From Deltaproteobacteria bacterium RBG_16_54_18 (GTDB taxonomy: Bacteria; Desulfobacterota; B13-G15; RBG-16-54-18): 7,331 nt of DNA. The notes beneath the pieces were generated by a model. That model was not told the origin of the DNA. It saw nothing but the letters and a program-made list of their open reading frames with translations, and ran no database searches. Location: positions 1-7,331 of the forward strand of contig MGQT01000082.1 of NCBI GenBank assembly GCA_001797935.1. Direction: 5' to 3'. Shown piece after piece: positions 6,489 through 7,331 of this stretch (position 1 is the stretch's first letter; every line of letters starts with the position of its first letter). The position numbers were made by a program, and so were the translations under genes.

Positions 6489-6916
6489 TCAAGGTTGTCG
6501 TCGACACCAATGTCTTCGTTTCTTCTTTCTTTGGGGGCAACCCGCGAAAAATAATCGATCTGTGGAAAACCGGTCGCATCACTATCTGCCTGTCCAAGGC
6601 AATCGTCGATGAATACCTAGAAGTCCTGAGACGCCTCGACTTGCAGAACGAGCGAGAGCTGGAAGAATTGCTGAGCCTCTTTGCCGGCGGTTTTCATATG
6701 CTCTTCGCCGCCAAGACGCCTGAATTGCATATAGTCACCGCAGACCCCGACGATAATAAGTTTATTGAATGCGCCGTCGCCTTAAAAGCCGGCTCTATTG
6801 TCTCGGGAGACAAGGCGCTCACGACAATTCAAGACTACATGGGAATTAAGATTGTCACCCCCAAGGCCTTCCTTGAAGAGTTTGCTTTAGCAGGGTCTCA
6901 TGAATCCCCACCTTGA
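6485..6916 (+). CDS. PIN-domain ribonuclease toxin (VapC-like, putative TA toxin family)
   Basis: A 143-residue PIN-domain protein, the probable toxin of the pair. The four expected acidic metal-binding residues are visible: D7 in KVVVDTNVFVSSF, E43 in IVDEYLEVLRR, D90 in TADPDDNKFIECA, and D109 in IVSGDKAL. Together they would coordinate Mg2+ or Mn2+ for RNA cleavage. The layout resembles the family annotated as putative toxin-antitoxin system toxin component, PIN family, more than short classical VapC. Start is GTG at 6485, overlapping the antitoxin stop by 4 nt, with AAGGG at 6473-6477 seven bases upstream. That geometry implies translational coupling, keeping toxin at or below antitoxin level. 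The RNA target cannot be inferred. All catalytic residues are present, so the toxin looks active. Confidence 0.88.
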   Translation: MIKVVVDTNVFVSSFFGGNPRKIIDLWKTGRITICLSKAIVDEYLEVLRRLDLQNERELEELLSLFAGGFHMLFAAKTPELHIVTADPDDNKFIECAVALKAGSIVSGDKALTTIQDYMGIKIVTPKAFLEEFALAGSHESPP

Positions 6917-6926
6917 AAAACTCTTG

Positions 6927-7220
6927 CTATTTGAACTTGCGTAAATATTTTTCGCTGTCTTTTTTATGGGTGATGGCGAGGATAACGACATCGTGGGAAA
7001 CGATTCGGTAATAGGCCCTGAAATCACCGCTTCGCAAATGATACAGCGGCGGGTCAAAACCTGTCAGCCTCTTTATTCTGGTCTTGCCTAAGGGGAAGGG
7101 AGATTGCTCTAAATAATTCTTGATGTCCTTGGTAAGTTGGAGCGCATCTTCAATCTCAAGACTTTCAATCTCGCGCTGGGCAGCCGCACTAACCATAACG
7201 TTAAATCTTCCTTCTTCCAC
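6927..7220 (-). CDS. RelE/ParE-superfamily toxin (mRNA interferase fold)
   Basis: A small basic protein with RelE/ParE features: first strand and helix RFNVMVSAAAQREIESL, a second helix DALQLTKDIKNYLEQSP, then KRLTGFDPPLYHLRSGDFRAYYRI, and VVILAITHKKDSEKYLRKF at the end. The LRSGDFRAYYRI segment aligns with the RelE core strand carrying catalytic arginines (R63 and R68 from the start used here). Y92 and the basic tail may complete the site. It could cut ribosome-bound mRNA (RelE-like) or act on gyrase (ParE-like); the Arg content favours RelE. I chose GTG at 7220 (97 aa), which keeps the first strand and overlaps the antitoxin by 20 nt. ATG at 7250 adds ten non-family residues; ATG at 7196 has a purine-rich upstream stretch but would cut the first strand. 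The stop lies 10 nt from the PIN toxin stop on the other strand. Confidence 0.8.
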   Translation of the reverse strand: MEEGRFNVMVSAAAQREIESLEIEDALQLTKDIKNYLEQSPFPLGKTRIKRLTGFDPPLYHLRSGDFRAYYRIVSHDVVILAITHKKDSEKYLRKFK

Positions 7221-7331
7221 GGCGGGTTTCCAGTTTGTTGATGATATCATCGACCGTCATACCGCCATGAGCCTGATATTCGGCAAATGCCTTTTCAATC
7301 CTATTCTTAAACGCGGGGTCGTTTTCTATGA
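7201..7331 (-). CDS. Probable antitoxin of the RelE-like toxin, C-terminal part (5' truncated by window edge)
   Basis: On the minus strand a frame is open from the right edge to a TAA at 7203-7201. It gives 42 residues beginning IENDPAFKNRIEKAFAEYQ and ending NKLETRRGRRKI. I do not recognise the family and no DNA-binding domain is visible. Its position immediately upstream of and overlapping the RelE-like gene, its small helical acidic-then-basic character, and the usual antitoxin-first order of such operons make it the likely antitoxin. The other two minus-strand frames here meet stops close to the edge. The N-terminal part and promoter lie beyond the window. Confidence 0.6.
   Translation of the reverse strand, partial: IENDPAFKNRIEKAFAEYQAHGGMTVDDIINKLETRRGRRKI

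Noticed and set aside
7240..7251. Perfect 12-bp palindrome GATGATATCATC
   Set aside because: It lies inside the antitoxin coding sequence (Asp-Asp-Ile-Ile codons) and probably reflects codon content; no promoter elements accompany it.
1..7331. CRISPR arrays, tRNA or rRNA genes, insertion sequence ends
   Set aside because: I found no repeat-spacer pattern, no tRNA-like cloverleaf, no transposase gene and no flanking inverted repeats by eye.

Overview
The window comes from a Gram-negative bacterium. It encodes an inner-membrane ABC exporter with a periplasmic adaptor of the TolC-docking type, which needs an outer membrane. GC-rich codons, strong Shine-Dalgarno sites and two adjacent toxin-antitoxin loci fit a free-living or anaerobic proteobacterium, for example Desulfobacterota, but the taxon is a guess. 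All genes except the last two point rightward. No gene-free gap reaches 300 bases.

Left part (1-5635): a multidrug-efflux-type operon. It runs from the C-terminal part of a TetR-family repressor (N-terminus off the left edge) through a HlyD/YbhG-like membrane fusion protein, ATPase 1, ABC-2 permease 1, ABC-2 permease 2 and ATPase 2. The adaptor, ATPase 1 and the permeases are tightly packed (3-nt gap, then 11-nt and 4-nt overlaps), and ATPase 2 follows 9 nt later. The set matches the E. coli ybiH(cecR)-ybhG-ybhF-ybhS-ybhR locus. There YbhF is one protein with two ATPase domains; here the domains are separate genes, with the second placed after the permeases. The defects of the two ATPases are complementary: ATPase 1 lacks the H-loop histidine and ATPase 2 lacks a canonical signature motif. 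A heterodimer would therefore have one intact and one degenerate ATP site. The adaptor carries an R-x3-L-x6-S motif for docking to a TolC-type channel that is not encoded here.

Middle (5636-6230): a PaaI-type hotdog thioesterase gene, in the same direction 67 nt after the operon. An imperfect hairpin follows it, then a well-formed sigma70-type promoter whose -10 box lies inside a 26-bp near-perfect palindrome.

Right part (6240-7331): two toxin-antitoxin modules meeting tail to tail. The plus-strand module is a ribbon-helix-helix antitoxin and a PIN-domain ribonuclease toxin with a GTGA overlap, under the palindromic promoter. The minus-strand module is a RelE/ParE-fold toxin behind the C-terminal end of a presumed antitoxin that runs off the right edge. 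The toxin stop codons are only 10 nt apart and no terminator is visible between them.

Nothing here is clearly a new class of system. The most interesting points are the split, rearranged YbhF-like ATPase pair with its asymmetric ATP sites, the palindromic operator, and the convergent toxin pair.
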